64,000 bases of DNA from Paenibacillus sp. RUD330 (GCF_002243345.2 NZ_CP022655.2:2854501-2918500), one strand, 5' to 3'; positions 16,990-25,622 are shown, numbered from the stretch's first letter. The notes: generated from the sequence alone by a model not told the origin. Numbers and translations are program-made.

Positions 16990-18294
16990 TCAAGCTTCGG
17001 CCTCCTCCGCCGGCTTGAAGCGGTCCTTGGAGAAGAGATACCAGAACATGACGGCGATGAGCGTATAAATGACTGCCGTAACCGAAAAGGCCCAAGCATA
17101 CCCTTGGTAAGGTCCGTATTTGGCGACAAGGCCCGTGCTGATCGGAGCTGCGATGAACCACCCCAGATTGAACATCGCTTCGCCCGAGCTCGCTGCCAGC
17201 CCCCGGAGCGAGCGATGCACATACTTCATCTTGATCGTATTGTAGAATGGATTCGCGGCATTCATCAGCGCCTGGCGGAACAAATATCCTGCGCCGGCGA
17301 GCCAGAATTGATGCGTATAAGCGGTCAGGACAAGAAACGGGATGGAACTGAGCTGAAGCCATACGACCGCCTTGACCTCTCCCATCCGGCGGGCGATGGC
17401 CGGACCAAGCAGATAGGCGACCGCCGTCGCGCCTTGGCCAAGCGCAACGACGAGGCCGATGACCGATTTGGACGCCTCGAAGCGATCCTCGAAATAAACG
17501 TTCAGATAAGGTACAACCATTCCTCCCGCCATCGCGGAAAGCAGGCTGAGCAGCGTGAAGGCGCCGATGGCGTAGAGCGAGGAGCGATGCTCCTTCATGG
17601 CCGCCTTGAGCCGCACACCCTTCACGGGGCTCGGCGGCTGCGGGACTTCTTCCTGCGGGATGGATGTCCCCTGCTCTTCCTCTCCGAACAGGAGGACGGG
17701 AATCAGTCCCGCCCCGGCTATCGCGGTGCCGATCAGCAGCGTAAGCCGCAGGCTGAGCACCTCGCCCACACCCGTATGCTGCAGCAGGTCGGTGATGAAG
17801 CCGCCGGCCAAATTCCCTACCACGTTGGCCGCCATTACGAGCGCCATGTTGAAGCTGAACAGATGAATCCTTTGCCTTGCGGTCGAGTTGTTCGCCATGA
17901 AAGGCAGTATCGTTGCCGATACGATCGCCTGGGCGATGCCTCCCGCGAACGCGGATCCGGTCAAGCCGCCCGCTCCCGGCAGCCAGGCGCGGAGGATGAG
18001 CGCCGCCACGACTGCGGCAGCCCCGATGCTGATCATCCGCTTCGGTCCGAAGCGGTCATTGGCCAGGCCGGCGGGAATCAGGATGAGCGCGGAAGCCAGC
18101 GCGGTCATGCCGACGATCTGGCCGACCATCGTCGGCTCGTAGCCAAGCGCTTTCACATATAAGTTGTAGACGAGGCTGTACATGCCGAGCCCCACGTTCC
18201 AGAGCATGTTGAACACAAAAAACAACCGGATATTCCGGCTGTAGCTCTGGATTTGCATCTGCCATTCTCTCATGAAGTTGGACATGTTACCCAT
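16990..18294 (-). CDS. MFS transporter
   Basis: A 434-residue major facilitator protein with 12 predicted membrane segments in two halves. The loop 2-3 motif NDRFGPKRMI is present, and a charged central loop (EEEQGTSIPQEEVPQPPSPVKG) separates the halves. Neither the substrate nor an adjacent specific regulator is evident. The ATG at 18294 has TTGAGGT about 6 nt upstream. It may be cotranscribed with the methyltransferase at 16199-16915, since only 74 bp without a clear terminator separates them. Confidence 0.85.
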   Translation of the reverse strand: MGNMSNFMREWQMQIQSYSRNIRLFFVFNMLWNVGLGMYSLVYNLYVKALGYEPTMVGQIVGMTALASALILIPAGLANDRFGPKRMISIGAAAVVAALILRAWLPGAGGLTGSAFAGGIAQAIVSATILPFMANNSTARQRIHLFSFNMALVMAANVVGNLAGGFITDLLQHTGVGEVLSLRLTLLIGTAIAGAGLIPVLLFGEEEQGTSIPQEEVPQPPSPVKGVRLKAAMKEHRSSLYAIGAFTLLSLLSAMAGGMVVPYLNVYFEDRFEASKSVIGLVVALGQGATAVAYLLGPAIARRMGEVKAVVWLQLSSIPFLVLTAYTHQFWLAGAGYLFRQALMNAANPFYNTIKMKYVHRSLRGLAASSGEAMFNLGWFIAAPISTGLVAKYGPYQGYAWAFSVTAVIYTLIAVMFWYLFSKDRFKPAEEAEA

Positions 18295-18349
18295 ACTACC
18301 TCAAGCGGCAGATTCCGACAATACTCCCTAACAGTCAAGCCCGAAACGC

Positions 18350-18382
18350 AAAAAAAGAGCTTGTTCGACAAGGAACAAGCTC
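18350..18382 (-). terminator. Rho-independent terminator after pncA
   Basis: GAGCTTGTTC and GAACAAGCTC around a 6-nt loop, followed on the minus strand by seven T residues. It lies 13 bp past the pncA stop. Confidence 0.9.
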
Positions 18383-18395
18383 CGGAAAGCCGGGA

Positions 18396-18941
18396 TCAGA
18401 GTATCTCCGCTCCCAGGCAAGCGCGGAAATGCCGCAAAGCCCATTCATGTCCGGCCTGGTCGAAGCTCGCGACCGCATGCTCATGGATGAACAGGGAGTA
18501 ATGGAGATTGTAGGCGTCTACGGCAGTGTGCAGGATGCAAATATCCGTGCAGTCGCCGACCAGATGCAGGTCGGTGATTCCTCTCTCCCGCAGCCGCAGA
18601 TCCAGGTCGGTGCCGGCAAAAGCCGAGTAACGGGTCTTGTCCATATAAACGACGTTGGGCAGCTCCTTGATGCTCTCGTACGTATCGGCCAGCGAGCCGT
18701 ACAGCTCCCTTCCCCTCGTCCCTCTCTGATTGTGGGGCGGGAACAGCTTCGTTTCAGGATGCCACGGATTTCCCGCCTCATGGACGTCGACCGCGAATAC
18801 GACCAAGTCTCCGGCTTCCGCGAATTCCCGGGTAAGCCGGACGACCTCCGCCTCGATGGCCTGTCCAGGCTTGCCGCATGTCAACGCGCCGTCATCCGCT
18901 ATGAAATCATACGTATAATCGATATTGATCAGTGCTCTCAT
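18396..18941 (-). CDS. pncA: Nicotinamidase
   Basis: A 181-residue cysteine hydrolase that deamidates nicotinamide to nicotinate for NAD salvage. The catalytic triad is visible: Asp in INIDYTYDF, Lys in MDKTRYSAFAGTD, and Cys in GDCTDICILHTAVDAYN. The stretch HPETKLFPPHNQRGT carries metal-binding histidines. The sequence follows the B. subtilis-type nicotinamidase closely along its length. The ATG at 18941 has AGAGG 9 nt upstream; the ATG three codons earlier abuts that site. Monocistronic, ending at the hairpin at 18350. Confidence 0.92.
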   Translation of the reverse strand: MRALINIDYTYDFIADDGALTCGKPGQAIEAEVVRLTREFAEAGDLVVFAVDVHEAGNPWHPETKLFPPHNQRGTRGRELYGSLADTYESIKELPNVVYMDKTRYSAFAGTDLDLRLRERGITDLHLVGDCTDICILHTAVDAYNLHYSLFIHEHAVASFDQAGHEWALRHFRACLGAEIL

Positions 18942-19055
18942 GATCTTCATCCTCTCTATCGGATCTTCCATGCCGGATATACCCGGCCGCTCTCCCGTTC
19001 GTTGACGGATCGACCCTGATCCGCTACGATTCGTGATGGAGGAGGCGTTGAAGAA

Positions 19056-19418
19056 ATGAATGCATTCATAGGTTTGGGAGCCGCCGTCCTGTTCGTCGGG
19101 GTCGCCCTCGGCGCTTTCGGCGCCCATGCGCTCAAGCGCAAGCTGAGCGAGGACAAGCTGGCCGTATACCAGACGGGAGTCCTGTACCAGCTTGTCCATG
19201 GAATCGGCCTTCTCGGCATCGGTCTTGCCGGATTCGTTTCCGACTCCGCCCTGCTGGAAGCCGCCGGCTGGCTGCTGGCGGCGGGCATCCTGCTGTTCTC
19301 GGGAAGCCTCTATGCCCTGAGCCTGTCCGGAATCCGCAAGCTGGGAATCGTCACGCCGATCGGCGGCCTTGCTTTCCTGGCCGGCTGGGCGCTGATGGCC
19401 GCCGCTTTCTGGCTGTAG
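19056..19418 (+). CDS. DUF423 family membrane protein (YwdK/YgdD-like)
   Basis: A 120-residue protein with four membrane segments. FVGVALGAFGAHALK near residue 20 and VLYQLVHGIGLL near residue 45 are hallmarks of DUF423, a conserved inner-membrane family of unknown function. AGGAGG lies 10 nt before the ATG. It is divergent from pncA across about 110 bp. Confidence 0.9.
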   Translation: MNAFIGLGAAVLFVGVALGAFGAHALKRKLSEDKLAVYQTGVLYQLVHGIGLLGIGLAGFVSDSALLEAAGWLLAAGILLFSGSLYALSLSGIRKLGIVTPIGGLAFLAGWALMAAAFWL

Positions 19419-19440
19419 CGCGCGGCTTATGTAAGGATGC

Positions 19441-19464
19441 CGATTTCCGCCCAGGCGGAAATCG
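19441..19464. terminator. Inverted repeat between convergent genes, possible terminator
   Basis: CGATTTCCGCC and GGCGGAAATCG form a perfect 11-bp stem with a 2-nt centre. There is no T-run on either side, so intrinsic termination is uncertain. Confidence 0.4.
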
Positions 19465-19487
19465 GGCCATCGGCGCAGAACGCCGTC

Positions 19488-19862
19488 TCAAGCTCCGGCA
19501 AGACCGAGCATCGGTGACAGCTCCAGCGGCAGAATCCGTTGGGAAGGCACCAGATTGCCTGCCGAATCCACTCCATTTACCGACATCGCCATTTCCGAGA
19601 GATCGTCCACATTGTTCAGCTGCATCTCGTAGACGGACAGTCCCGACACGACGAACGAACGGGAGACCGCCGAGTTCGAAGGCACCATGAACCCTGCCAC
19701 ATAGATCGGCGACAAGGTCGAGCTTCCGATCGGGATTCCAAACACCTGAACGACGACAAGCGCTTCGTCCGGACCCAGGTTCCGGGCATAAAGCAAAGCT
19801 TGTGCCGCCGCAGTCCCCCCCTGAGCCACATTCGCCATCAAACCGGTTGTATATGTCGACAT
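19488..19862 (-). CDS. Hypothetical protein
   Basis: A 124-residue protein that I do not recognise. It has no signal peptide or membrane segment. The middle alternates hydrophobic and small polar residues in beta-like strands (EALVVVQVFGIPIG, SPIYVAGFMVPS, SRSFVVSGLSVYEMQL) and contains a single Tyr-rich N-terminus. This suggests a small beta-rich soluble or surface-layer protein. GGAGG lies 12 nt before the ATG at 19862 and 3 nt before an in-frame GTG at 19871, so the start is uncertain by three codons. Confidence 0.6.
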   Translation of the reverse strand: MSTYTTGLMANVAQGGTAAAQALLYARNLGPDEALVVVQVFGIPIGSSTLSPIYVAGFMVPSNSAVSRSFVVSGLSVYEMQLNNVDDLSEMAMSVNGVDSAGNLVPSQRILPLELSPMLGLAGA

Positions 19863-19966
19863 GCCGACCACTCTCCTCCACCATGACCTGTCCTATTCTA
19901 TTCGGAAGGCGTTGATGAGGTCACGGTCGACAGCAATGACAGGCAAATGCCTGCCCCGCTCGCGTC

Positions 19967-20263
19967 CTACAGCCGATCCAGCTGCCTGCGCTCCGCGCTC
20001 GGCTTGCATTCCCGGCACAAGCCGACCACGCGGCCGTTCTCGTCGGAATAAAAGCTCAGCCGCCCAGCCGGCTTGCGGCATGAGGAGCATAATTGAGATC
20101 CCGGCTTCATAGCGGCTGCGGTGCCGCTTGCGCCTTTCCGGGAACGGTATGCGTTCATGCGGACGACCTTGCTCTTGCCTTGCGTGCCCGCTGCCCTCGA
20201 ACGGCTCCAAACCCATGCTGCGGCTGCCGCGATCGCCGCCCCGGCTATCCAATATCCGATCAT
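19967..20263 (-). CDS. Small membrane-anchored zinc-ribbon protein
   Basis: A 98-residue protein not assigned to a known family. An N-terminal membrane segment (YWIAGAAIAAAAAWVW) is followed by a basic linker and a CxxC pair of knuckles (CSSC and CREC, 24 residues apart), which look like a zinc ribbon in the cytoplasm. The ATG at 20263 has GGAGGAGA about 8 nt upstream. The gene ends 105 bp upstream of 19862 on the same strand and follows the NAD(P)-binding gene by 54 bp, so the three may be one unit. Confidence 0.65.
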   Translation of the reverse strand: MIGYWIAGAAIAAAAAWVWSRSRAAGTQGKSKVVRMNAYRSRKGASGTAAAMKPGSQLCSSCRKPAGRLSFYSDENGRVVGLCRECKPSAERRQLDRL

Positions 20264-20317
20264 TGCCTTCTCCTCCATGCCAATGGATACGTTCAACCTG
20301 TTCGAACGAACAAGGCT

Positions 20318-21397
20318 CTATCTCCATTTTTTCAAATGTCTCCCAAAAGCATACATGACGAGCAAATGAAGTTGCGCTTGCGTGGACTTATACAGCAGCC
20401 AAGGCAGCGACGGGATGAAATCGTGGATGGCCGCGAGGCATTCCCTTGATCCCGGGAGCAGCAGAAATTCAAGCCTCCCCCGTCCCGCTGTTCCCTTGCG
20501 GGACAGCAGCCCTCCGCTGATCCCGAAGGCGAAGCAGCGGGAAGCGCTCGCTTGTCTGCGCTCAGTCAGCTGCAGGAGCGGACGCGGAATCCCTGCCGCA
20601 TAGATTCGGCATTCCCCCGCTGCATTCCTGTCTACCCGCAGCAGCGGGCGGCCGATGCGGGACAGCCAATCCACATAATGGAGGGCCGCTTGCTCCGCGT
20701 CCATGCCGTCCGGCAGACTGAATCTCTGGACGGATCGGACATCCCGCCTGCGGTCTGCTTCATGTGCGCATTCCGCTTGCCCGGACGCCTCGCGGACGGC
20801 CTCTCCAGTTCCGTCCTCCCCTGCGTCCGCGCCATAGCCCAACGCGGCGCAAATGGCCGCTGCGGCATGAAGCGGCTCTGCGCCGCCCGCTGAGATGATC
20901 GTCAGCGGAACTCCGTGGGAAGCGAGAATGCCCTCCGCTTCCCGGCGCTCTTGAAGGTTGCCGGCCCACCTCTGCCTCGGCGCTCCCGGCGGGGTATTTC
21001 CGTTCAGGCAGATTATCCGCCCCACGCCGCTTGCCGCCGCGGCAAACGCGAAATGCTCCGCCAGCAGGGCGTTCAGGTCCCGCGATGTCCCTTGGGTCAG
21101 ACCTGCAGACGGCTTCCCTGCATGGAGCAGGTATATGGCCGTATCGACTCCCGCCAGAGCGTGCAAGGCTTCTTCCTGCGAAAAGAAGTCGCAGGTCCGC
21201 CACTCCATGCTCTCGGCATGGCCGCTCGCCGCAGGATGCCTGACAATGCCGACGAGAGCCGCCTCGGGCGGCAGCATGGCGGCGAGCCTGCTCCCTACCG
21301 CTCCGCCAGCGCCGGCGATCGCGATGACCGGGCGGCGGCTTCGCACGCCTGCTATGCCAGCAGCGTTGGGCCCTTCCGGCCTGATGGAATTTTCCAA
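20318..21397 (-). CDS. NAD(P)-binding Rossmann protein (atypical SDR/NmrA-like)
   Basis: The N-terminus has the dinucleotide-binding motif IAIAGAGGAVGSRLAAML, then CDFFSQEEALHALAGVDTAIYLLHA, typical of the YbjT/NmrA-type atypical SDRs that bind NAD(P) without always reducing a substrate. The C-terminal 150 residues resemble the DUF2867-like tail only loosely. I place the start at TTG 21397, because AAAGGAGG ends 7 nt before it; the in-frame ATGs at 21427 and 21415 lie upstream of or inside that site. The gene is very GC-rich. Confidence 0.65.
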   Translation of the reverse strand: MENSIRPEGPNAAGIAGVRSRRPVIAIAGAGGAVGSRLAAMLPPEAALVGIVRHPAASGHAESMEWRTCDFFSQEEALHALAGVDTAIYLLHAGKPSAGLTQGTSRDLNALLAEHFAFAAAASGVGRIICLNGNTPPGAPRQRWAGNLQERREAEGILASHGVPLTIISAGGAEPLHAAAAICAALGYGADAGEDGTGEAVREASGQAECAHEADRRRDVRSVQRFSLPDGMDAEQAALHYVDWLSRIGRPLLRVDRNAAGECRIYAAGIPRPLLQLTERRQASASRCFAFGISGGLLSRKGTAGRGRLEFLLLPGSRECLAAIHDFIPSLPWLLYKSTQAQLHLLVMYAFGRHLKKWR

Positions 21398-21544
21398 AGC
21401 CCCGCCTCCTTTCATTCCAATATGCATTCATACCCTAGGGACGCCATGGCCAAAAGCGGAATGGCTCGAAAGCATCCTATTGCGCACAGCGGGCACCTTG
21501 TGAGAATATAGCGGTATCCAATTTCTACAAGGAGTGATCAACCG

Positions 21545-21853
21545 ATGCGCAAAAACCTGGAAAGATTCAAGCAGGCGCTGCAGAACGAGAACAAGCTCAC
21601 CGGGCATGAAGGCGTCCTGATCGCTTTCGACCATCTTCTCGACCTCCTTGAAGAACATGAGCAGTATCACCGCGTCGAGATCGGAGCCCGCAGCACCAAC
21701 AGCGAGAAATCCAACGGCGAGGTGGAGGCCGCGATCCGGCAAGAAACGGAGTTTTTCCGCAATGCCGTGCATACGGTCATCGAACGGACCGTATCCGACC
21801 TGATCCACAAAGGCCAGAAAGACTGGAAGAAGTTTTACGACCGGGTCGACTGA
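21545..21853 (+). CDS. Hypothetical helical protein
   Basis: A 102-residue soluble, highly charged, mostly helical protein that I do not recognise. LLDLLEEHEQYHRVEIG is followed by a segment of alternating acidic and polar residues and HTVIERTVSDLIHKGQKDWKKFYDRVD. There are no cysteines, signal peptide or membrane segment. AAGGAG lies about 9 nt before the ATG. It is monocistronic, between the divergent gene at 20318 and a strong terminator. Confidence 0.7.
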   Translation: MRKNLERFKQALQNENKLTGHEGVLIAFDHLLDLLEEHEQYHRVEIGARSTNSEKSNGEVEAAIRQETEFFRNAVHTVIERTVSDLIHKGQKDWKKFYDRVD

Positions 21854-21865
21854 CGGCCTGCGCCT

Positions 21866-21893
21866 GCCTGCCCCGCCGGGGCAGGCTTTTTTT
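21866..21893 (+). terminator. Rho-independent terminator
   Basis: GCCTGCCCC and GGGGCAGGC around a 3-nt loop, followed by seven T residues, 13 bp past the stop at 21853. Confidence 0.95.
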
Positions 21894-21978
21894 CATTTTT
21901 GCCTGGCGGGGCCGTCCGCCCTCACTCCTTGTCCACTCCAGGAATAGAGTAATGCATGACCGAAAGGAGTGATTGATT

Positions 21979-23235
21979 ATGGCCAAAACACCCATCCTGG
22001 GCTCCCAGTCCGTATCGGCCGACACGATGATCCGGTATGTGGCGGGCGTGAATTCTTCCTTCAACGGTGAGATCGCCAGGCAGTTCCTGGCCGTCGGCGC
22101 CCGCTACGGCGTGCGCGGGGACATCGCCCTGTGCCAATCGATCCATGAGACGAACTGGTTCCGCTTCGGCGGAGACGTCCAGCCGTCGCAGAACAACTTC
22201 GCCGGCATCGGCGCGACGGGAGGCGGCAATCCGGGCGCTTCGTTCGCTACGGTCGCCGAAGGCGTCACGGCGCAGATCCAGCATCTGTTCGCCTACGCTT
22301 CCACAGCGGCCGTGCCTGCCGGGGAAACGATCGTCGACCCCCGCTTCCCGCTCGTGGCGCGCGGCTCGGCGCCGGCGTGGGAAGACCTTGCCGGCCGCTG
22401 GGCCGTACCCGGTTACGACCGGACCAAGTACGCCAGCCTCGCAGACGCCATGGCCGCCGGCGAGACTTACGGACAGCGGATCCTGACACTCTACCAGGCG
22501 ATGGCCGCAGCGCCGTCCGCGGCGCTTCCCATCCTCGCGCTGGACGCGGGCCATGGAGGCACGGATCCCGGCGCTTCCGGCAACGGCATCGTCGAGAAGG
22601 ACAGCGCCCTCGACTTGACGCTGAAGACAGCCTCCTACCTGAGGAGCAAGTACGCCGTCGATATCCGCCTCACCCGCAGCAGCGATCTGTTCGTCGCCTT
22701 GAGCGACCGGGCAAGCCTGGCGAATGGCTGGGGGGCGGCCTACTTCGTCTCCATCCATCATAACGCAGGGGGAGGGGAAGGCTACGAATCCTATGTGTAT
22801 CCCGGAACCCGCACCGGCGCCTCCGGCCGCAGCCAGGACGCCGTCCATAGCGCGATCATGGCTTACCTGAAGCCGCTGGGCGTTGCGGACAGGGGCAAGA
22901 AGGAAGCGAACTTCGCTGTCCTGCGCGAGACTTCGATGCCTGCCCTGCTGCTCGAAAACCTGTTCGTCGACCAGTCGTTCGACGCCGGCTTGCTGAAGGA
23001 TGCCGCCGTCCGCCAGAACCTGGCTGCCGCCATCGGCGAAGGAATCGCGGCCGCCATGTCGCTTAAGCCCGTATCTGCGGCGGCTGCGCAATCGTACAAG
23101 CAGGAAGCCATCGACTGGCTCTATGCCCAAGGCTTGCTTACAGACCCGGCCTGGAAGCAGCAGCCGGAAGCTCCGCTGCCGCTGTGGGCGGAAGCCCTCG
23201 TCCTTCAACGGCTGCACAGCCGGCTGTTGTCCTGA
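21979..23235 (+). CDS. Two-domain cell-wall hydrolase: glucosaminidase-like plus Amidase_3
   Basis: A 418-residue protein. Residues about 15-175 look like a GH73-type glucosaminidase (ALCQSIHETNWFRFGGDV with the catalytic Glu, NNFAGIGATGGGNPG). Residues about 180-370 are an Amidase_3 N-acetylmuramoyl-L-alanine amidase: LALDAGHGGTDPGA and VSIHHNAGGG give zinc histidines, EKDSALDLTL and LLLENLFVD the acidic ligands. The last 40 residues (EAIDWLYAQGLL) resemble a substrate-positioning tail. No signal peptide or membrane segment is present, which is unusual for a wall enzyme. The ATG at 21979 lies 9 nt after AAGGAG. Confidence 0.85.
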   Translation: MAKTPILGSQSVSADTMIRYVAGVNSSFNGEIARQFLAVGARYGVRGDIALCQSIHETNWFRFGGDVQPSQNNFAGIGATGGGNPGASFATVAEGVTAQIQHLFAYASTAAVPAGETIVDPRFPLVARGSAPAWEDLAGRWAVPGYDRTKYASLADAMAAGETYGQRILTLYQAMAAAPSAALPILALDAGHGGTDPGASGNGIVEKDSALDLTLKTASYLRSKYAVDIRLTRSSDLFVALSDRASLANGWGAAYFVSIHHNAGGGEGYESYVYPGTRTGASGRSQDAVHSAIMAYLKPLGVADRGKKEANFAVLRETSMPALLLENLFVDQSFDAGLLKDAAVRQNLAAAIGEGIAAAMSLKPVSAAAAQSYKQEAIDWLYAQGLLTDPAWKQQPEAPLPLWAEALVLQRLHSRLLS

Positions 23236-23243
23236 TGCTGCAA

Positions 23244-23261
23244 GCGCCGCGACAGCGGCGC
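23244..23261. terminator. GC-rich hairpin between convergent genes
   Basis: GCGCCGC and GCGGCGC around GACA, just after the amidase stop. It lacks a T-run, so it may only weakly terminate. Confidence 0.35.
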
Positions 23262-23303
23262 CTACATAAGGAAGCCGTCCTCGCGTTGCGCATCGGACTG
23301 CCT

Positions 23304-24182
23304 TCAGAGCTGCCTGGATTCCATGAATCGCTTGATGTAGTCCAGGAATCGGCGGGCTGCGGGAGACAGCAGCTTGAACGAGGAGGCTGCGATCGCCAGC
23401 GTCCGGTAGCGCCCATCCTCCAGCTCGACCATTGCGGCGTGATGATCCCTGCCCTGCAGCACGAGCTCAGGAAGGATGCTGATGCCGAGGCCGTGCTCGA
23501 CCATGGCGATGATGGCATAATCATCCGCCGTCTCGTACTTGATGCGCGGCCTCTGGATGACCTCCTCAAGAATGCGCCGGACGTCATAGTCGGAGCCTTC
23601 CTTGGGGATGATGAAGTCCTCGCCTTGCAGCTGCTGGAGAGACAGGAACGGCTGGCCGGCGAGCGGATGGTCGGCCGGCAGCACGCAGAGCATGCGGTCC
23701 TTCTTCAGCGCCAGCGTGTCGAGGCCCTCCCGGGCCGGCAGGCTCAAGAAGCCCATATCCATGCTCCCGTCGGTGATGCCCTCCTCGATATCCCGGTAAT
23801 CCCCCTCGATCAGCTTGATCTCGATTCCGGGATAGTCGCGGTCGAACTCCTTGATCATCTGCGGCAGCCAGTGGACCGACACGCTCGTGAACGTGCCGAG
23901 CCGCACCGTGCCCGCCTGCAGCCCTTTGATCGCCGCGATCTCCTGCTGAAGCTGTTCCTGCCAGGACAGCATCTCGCGCATCGGCTTCAGCACCCTCTCC
24001 CCGTTGACGGTGAGCCGGATGCCCGAACGGCTGCGGGTGAGCAGCTGGATGCCGAATTCCTTCTCCAGGCTGCCGAGCGCATGGCTCACTCCCGATTGGG
24101 TCAAGCCCAGCGTCTCCGATGCTTTTGTCAAGCTTCCGAGCTCGACGACAGCGCTGAATATTTCGTATTTGACCAGACTCAT
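23304..24182 (-). CDS. LysR family transcriptional regulator
   Basis: A 292-residue LysR-type regulator. The N-terminal winged helix-turn-helix is KYEIFSAVVELGSLTKASETLGLTQSGVSHALGSLEKEFG, read here as helix 2-3 of the family in segments. The C-terminal periplasmic-binding-like domain (VRLGTFTSVSVHWLP, MGFLSLPAREGL) binds an unknown effector. The ATG at 24182 has GGAG 9 nt upstream; three earlier in-frame ATGs have poorer sites. It is divergent from the EamA exporter at 24319, which it probably controls. Confidence 0.9.
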   Translation of the reverse strand: MSLVKYEIFSAVVELGSLTKASETLGLTQSGVSHALGSLEKEFGIQLLTRSRSGIRLTVNGERVLKPMREMLSWQEQLQQEIAAIKGLQAGTVRLGTFTSVSVHWLPQMIKEFDRDYPGIEIKLIEGDYRDIEEGITDGSMDMGFLSLPAREGLDTLALKKDRMLCVLPADHPLAGQPFLSLQQLQGEDFIIPKEGSDYDVRRILEEVIQRPRIKYETADDYAIIAMVEHGLGISILPELVLQGRDHHAAMVELEDGRYRTLAIAASSFKLLSPAARRFLDYIKRFMESRQL

Positions 24183-24200
24183 GAGCGGGTGCTCCATTCC

Positions 24201-24236
24201 TTCATAATCATGAATTTCCTTCATGCAAATCATGAA
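24201..24236. promoter_or_regulatory. Cluster of TTCAT/ATGAA inverted half-sites, likely LysR operator
   Basis: Alternating TTCAT (24201, 24220) and ATGAA (24210, 24232) give three overlapping dyads with centres about 10 bp apart, in the intergenic region between the LysR gene and its divergent EamA target. Spacing near one helical turn fits multimer binding. Confidence 0.5.
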
Positions 24237-24318
24237 TAACATTCAATTCCCTTATGTTATGGTTCCTAGTATACTTTACCATCGGAAGATACGACAAGAA
24301 GAGGACGGGAACACGAAC

Positions 24319-25221
24319 ATGAAGAAGTCGGAATGGCTGCTCGTAATGGTAACGATATGCTGGGGATCCTCCTACCTCCTGATGAAGCTGGCGTTGGACT
24401 CAGTCGGAGAAATGACGCTGATCGGGCTGAGGTTCGGCATAGCCTTCGCGCTTACGGCCGTGCTCTTCCATCGGAAGCTGAAAGGCTTGTCCTTGCATAC
24501 GACCGGTTATGCAGCCTTGCAGGGAGCGCTGCTGCTCGGCGTCTTCGTCTCCATCACGTACGGCCTCAAGACGACGAGCACGTCGAATGCCGGCTTTCTC
24601 GTCAGCCTGACGGTCATCTTCGTGCCGATCCTGTCCGCCGTGTTCATGCGCCAGAAGATGAAGCCGCAGCTGACGGCCGGCATCAGCCTCGCGATCGCGG
24701 GCATCGGCCTGCTCACGCTGAAGATGCCTCTCAGCATGCAGCCGGGAGACATTCTGTGCATCGCCGCGGCATTCTTGTATGCCGTATATGTGCTCGTCAC
24801 CTCGCGGGCTGTCCGGAAAAAGGTCGACATGTTCCAGCTCGGCATCCTGCAGCTGGCGTTCACAGGCGGTTACGGCTTCATCCTGGCCTTTCTCCTGGAG
24901 AAGCCTTCCCTGCCGCATTCGCTGGACGGCTGGCTCTCCGTCGGCGCGCTGGCGGTCGTGTGCAGCGCCTTCTGCTATATCGCGCAGCCGCTCGCCCAGC
25001 GGTATACCTCTCCGGCCCGGGCCGGCCTCATCTTCGCGCTCGAACCCGTCTTCGCCGCCATGTTCGGCTATCTGTTCGCAGACGAGGTGCTGAAGGTTCA
25101 AGGCTATATCGGAGCCCTGCTCGTCCTGTCCGGCGTGCTCGTATCGGAATACGGAGGGCGCTGGCTGTCGGGGCTGCGCAAAAAAAAACCAGGCCAGCCG
25201 GCCGTTCCGGCCGAGACCTGA
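24319..25221 (+). CDS. EamA family (DMT) transporter
   Basis: A 300-residue membrane protein with ten predicted segments in two EamA repeats. The first repeat begins with VTICWGSSYLLMKLALDS, the second with LCIAAAFLYAVYVLVTSRAV and ends with SPARAGLIFALEPVFAAMFGYLFADE, a characteristic DMT stretch. Such proteins export amino acids or other metabolites. The divergent LysR gene suggests inducible export. The ATG at 24319 begins the conventional short basic N-terminus (MKKSEW). It ends 1 bp from the convergent small gene at 25223. Confidence 0.88.
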   Translation: MKKSEWLLVMVTICWGSSYLLMKLALDSVGEMTLIGLRFGIAFALTAVLFHRKLKGLSLHTTGYAALQGALLLGVFVSITYGLKTTSTSNAGFLVSLTVIFVPILSAVFMRQKMKPQLTAGISLAIAGIGLLTLKMPLSMQPGDILCIAAAFLYAVYVLVTSRAVRKKVDMFQLGILQLAFTGGYGFILAFLLEKPSLPHSLDGWLSVGALAVVCSAFCYIAQPLAQRYTSPARAGLIFALEPVFAAMFGYLFADEVLKVQGYIGALLVLSGVLVSEYGGRWLSGLRKKKPGQPAVPAET

Positions 25222-25222
25222 T

Positions 25223-25468
25223 TCACGCCATGGCGCATGCCTGGTTTGCCGCGCGGGCTTTGCCCGCCGCCGCGAGCGCATGCTCCATGGCCGTTTTTTT
25301 GATCTCGTCCGGATGAAGGCTGTCGCGGCTGAACATCTCGCAGAGCGCATCCTGCGCCGCCTGCACCGCGAGCTTCTCGTTCTGCAGCAGATACATGCAT
25401 ACGCTGTAGCAGTCCAGCTCGGCGGCGCGCAGCCGGCGAATCCTGTCGGCTTGATCCCTCTTGCTCAT
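25223..25468 (-). CDS. Small protein resembling sigma factor region 2
   Basis: An 81-residue protein. After a basic N-terminus (MSKRDQADRIRRLRAAELD) comes a helix pair (YSVCMYLLQNEKLAVQAAQDALCEMF) whose spacing of hydrophobic, acidic and QDAL residues is like ECF sigma region 2, where a typical sequence reads GNxxxAEDxxQExFxxxF. Nothing corresponding to region 4 follows, so it cannot be a complete sigma factor. The ATG at 25468 has GGGGGAGAG upstream. The similarity is my pattern judgement only. Confidence 0.6.
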   Translation of the reverse strand: MSKRDQADRIRRLRAAELDCYSVCMYLLQNEKLAVQAAQDALCEMFSRDSLHPDEIKKTAMEHALAAAGKARAANQACAMA

Positions 25469-25622
25469 GATCCAATCTCTCCCCCGTGGCATTGCTCTAT
25501 CTATAAGACGAATGATACCGCCATTATGTAGCACCTACATACGCACAAAACCAGTATAAGGGAATTCTACCAGACAAAAAGTAACAAAGTATTTACGAAA
25601 TCTGAGTTTTTTCTTAAGATTG

